Shown here: piece after piece, positions 31,510-32,574 of the stretch
Position numbering within the stretch: the stretch's first letter is position 1
Layout: the number at the start of each line of letters is the position of its first letter
NCBI GenBank assembly: GCA_038120765.1
Contig: JAYOMI010000036.1
Span: forward strand, 1 to 32,574
Reading direction: 5' to 3'
From: CAXBCP01 sp038120765
GTDB lineage: Bacteria; Pseudomonadota; Alphaproteobacteria; MPNO01; UBA830
Length of the DNA: 32,574 bases
The notes under the pieces: model-generated
Seen by the model: the letters and a program-made list of their open reading frames with translations, nothing else
The model's database searches: none
What the model was told of the DNA's origin: nothing
Made by a program: the position numbers and the translations under genes

Positions 31510-32304
31510 ATGGAAACAGGAATCAAAAAGCTAGTTCGTACAGCTGCCATAGTTGCTTTCTCGGCGACGATGGCGCTTGGCGCTGCAAACGTTCAGGCCG
31601 GTCCCGTACCGGCCGGCGCGACCTGCATCGGCAATTGCGGTACGCTGGGGGCGGACGGCGTCGTGACGCTCTCGCCGCTTGCCACTTCATCCTACCTGTA
31701 TATCTCGACCGCTGGCGGCGTCGCCGGCGCCGGACAGATCTCGGGCATCGGCGGCGAGAATGGCTCCCAGCTGACAACCCCTACTTTTTCGGCGAACATC
31801 GGCGACGAGTTGAAATTCTACTTCAACTACGTCACGTCGGACGGATCCGGGTTTGCGGATTACGCCTTCGCCCAGTTGCTCGATTCCGGCAGCAACGTGG
31901 CGGCGAACCTTTTTTCGGCCCGCACCCAGCCCACCGGCGATACGTCCCCGGGTTTCGGCCTTCCGGCCAACGATTCGACCCTCGTGCCGGCGACAAGCGG
32001 CATTATCGGCGGCGGGCCCGCCTGGTCCCCTCTGGGATCCAGTTCCGGTGCCTGTTTCGACCCCGGCTGCGGCTATACCGGCTGGATCGAAGCCACATAC
32101 ACGATTGCCGCCTCTGGCACCTATTCGCTGCTGTTCGGCGTGACCAACTGGAGCGACACCGCCTACGATAGCGGCCTGGCGATCGATGGCGTGACCATCG
32201 CGGGTAACACGGTCATCTCTGCCGTTCCCGAGCCGGCGGCGATCGCCTTCCTCGGCCTCGGCCTTGCCGGTCTCGGCTTCGCAAGACGCAAGCGCGCAGC
32301 CTGA
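31510..32304 (+). CDS. PEP-CTERM sorting domain-containing protein
   Basis: A 264-residue exported protein. The signal peptide spans about residues 1-31 (cleavage after NVQA). The body is rich in Gly, Ser and Thr, with motifs FYFNYVTSDGSGFADYAFA and LFGVTNWSDTAYDSGLAIDG that I recall from a conserved group of PEP-CTERM proteins. Cys pairs in CIGNC and CFDPGC may form disulfides. The C-terminus has the full sorting signal: VPEP, a hydrophobic helix and the basic end ARRKRAA. An exosortase, encoded elsewhere, would cut near PEP and release or anchor the protein at the surface, often with exopolysaccharide. Its sigma-54 promoter and downstream terminator make it monocistronic. Confidence 0.93.
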   Translation: METGIKKLVRTAAIVAFSATMALGAANVQAGPVPAGATCIGNCGTLGADGVVTLSPLATSSYLYISTAGGVAGAGQISGIGGENGSQLTTPTFSANIGDELKFYFNYVTSDGSGFADYAFAQLLDSGSNVAANLFSARTQPTGDTSPGFGLPANDSTLVPATSGIIGGGPAWSPLGSSSGACFDPGCGYTGWIEATYTIAASGTYSLLFGVTNWSDTAYDSGLAIDGVTIAGNTVISAVPEPAAIAFLGLGLAGLGFARRKRAA

Positions 32305-32326
32305 CCCCAATTCGGAAAGTTAATAA

Positions 32327-32359
32327 AAATGGCGGTCCTTCGGGGCCGCCGTTTTCTTT
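32327..32359 (+). terminator. rho-independent terminator after PEP-CTERM gene
   Basis: GGCGGTCC (32331-32338) pairs with GGGCCGCC (32343-32350) around TTCG, extended by AAAA with TTTT. It is followed by TTTTCTTTT. It lies 26 bp after the stop codon. Confidence 0.88.
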
Positions 32360-32574
32360 TGGGCAATTTCTGCTGCGGGCGACGAACGGACGCATTGCCA
32401 TTTACCGATATACGTTCGGTTCGCACCCGATAGCGGGTATTGGTCTCAGCGCTGCGAATTCGTGTCTGCTATGGGCTCAAAAGCTGCCGTTTCTCTCCCG
32501 CCCCAGGTTCGTCCGCATGTAGCCATGTGTGGACGGCTCCGTGTTGGCAAGGGTTTTTTGACGGAGATGCATCG
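32360..32574. other. end of window, no gene recognised
   Basis: I see no gene in the last 215 bases. The end contains TTGGCA and a T run (near 32543-32560) without a good partner element for a promoter. A gene may begin just outside. Confidence 0.35.

Noticed and set aside
32540..32562. A second sigma-54-like site (TTGGCAAG followed by T run)
   Set aside because: The GG and GC elements are not present at 12-bp spacing; only the first half resembles the consensus.

Overview
The window comes from a GC-rich alphaproteobacterium, most likely a free-living heterotroph of the Rhodospirillales type. The best lineage marker is a small NDUFS4-like 'ETC complex I' protein (3275-3583), an accessory complex I subunit essentially confined to Alphaproteobacteria and mitochondria. 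TRAP and TTT solute-binding proteins and many small-molecule hydrolases fit that lifestyle. A run of 36 N (28447-28482) shows that this is draft sequence, possibly a metagenome-assembled genome. I see no phage, insertion sequence, CRISPR array or rRNA.

Layout. 1-27 is the 3' end of a tRNA, probably tRNA-Pro. 125-3080 (minus) holds a VOC-fold protein, an ACMSD-like amidohydrolase and, behind a strong terminator, a TctC/Bug solute-binding protein. 3275-3583 is the NDUFS4-like gene. 3828-6490 is a two-gene molybdenum hydroxylase operon of the isoquinoline 1-oxidoreductase (IorAB) type. It carries two lesions: an in-frame TAG in the small subunit and a one-base deletion in the large subunit. 6565-12312 pairs two minus-strand hydrolases (DUF2817 and an AtzA/TrzN-like amidohydrolase) with a divergent TRAP transporter (DctP plus a fused DctQM). 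12328-13758 is an SDR pair. 13932-14008 is tRNA-Arg(TCT). 14019-14900 is an MBL-fold hydrolase.

14966-19272 is a plus-strand series: MetE-like protein, CPFC glutaredoxin, GMC oxidoreductase, 3-hydroxyanthranilate dioxygenase-like protein and a RidA protein. 19297-21115 (minus) holds a CmcJ/NvfI-like oxidoreductase and an amidohydrolase lacking the usual HxH. 21365-22650 (minus) is an ECF sigma factor with its membrane anti-sigma factor, followed by a DUF952 protein. 23184-25690 holds a membrane-anchored unknown protein and then a LigI-like lactonase translationally coupled to LrgA and LrgB. 25693-27935 is an MBL hydrolase divergent from another amidohydrolase. 28034-29959 (minus) holds an EamA transporter broken by the assembly gap and an acyl-CoA dehydrogenase. 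30106-31080 is a Xi-class glutathione transferase. The window closes with a PEP-CTERM protein (31510-32304) behind a near-consensus sigma-54 promoter.

How it works together. The region reads as a catabolic island. It has five metal-hydrolase-superfamily enzymes from different subgroups, two paralogous MBL hydrolases, several oxidoreductases and dedicated uptake proteins, which suggests use of cyclic or aromatic carboxylates and lactones. No single complete pathway is visible. The most unusual features are the lactonase-LrgAB coupling, the doubly damaged IorAB operon, the dioxygenase-RidA pair and the sigma-54-controlled PEP-CTERM gene.
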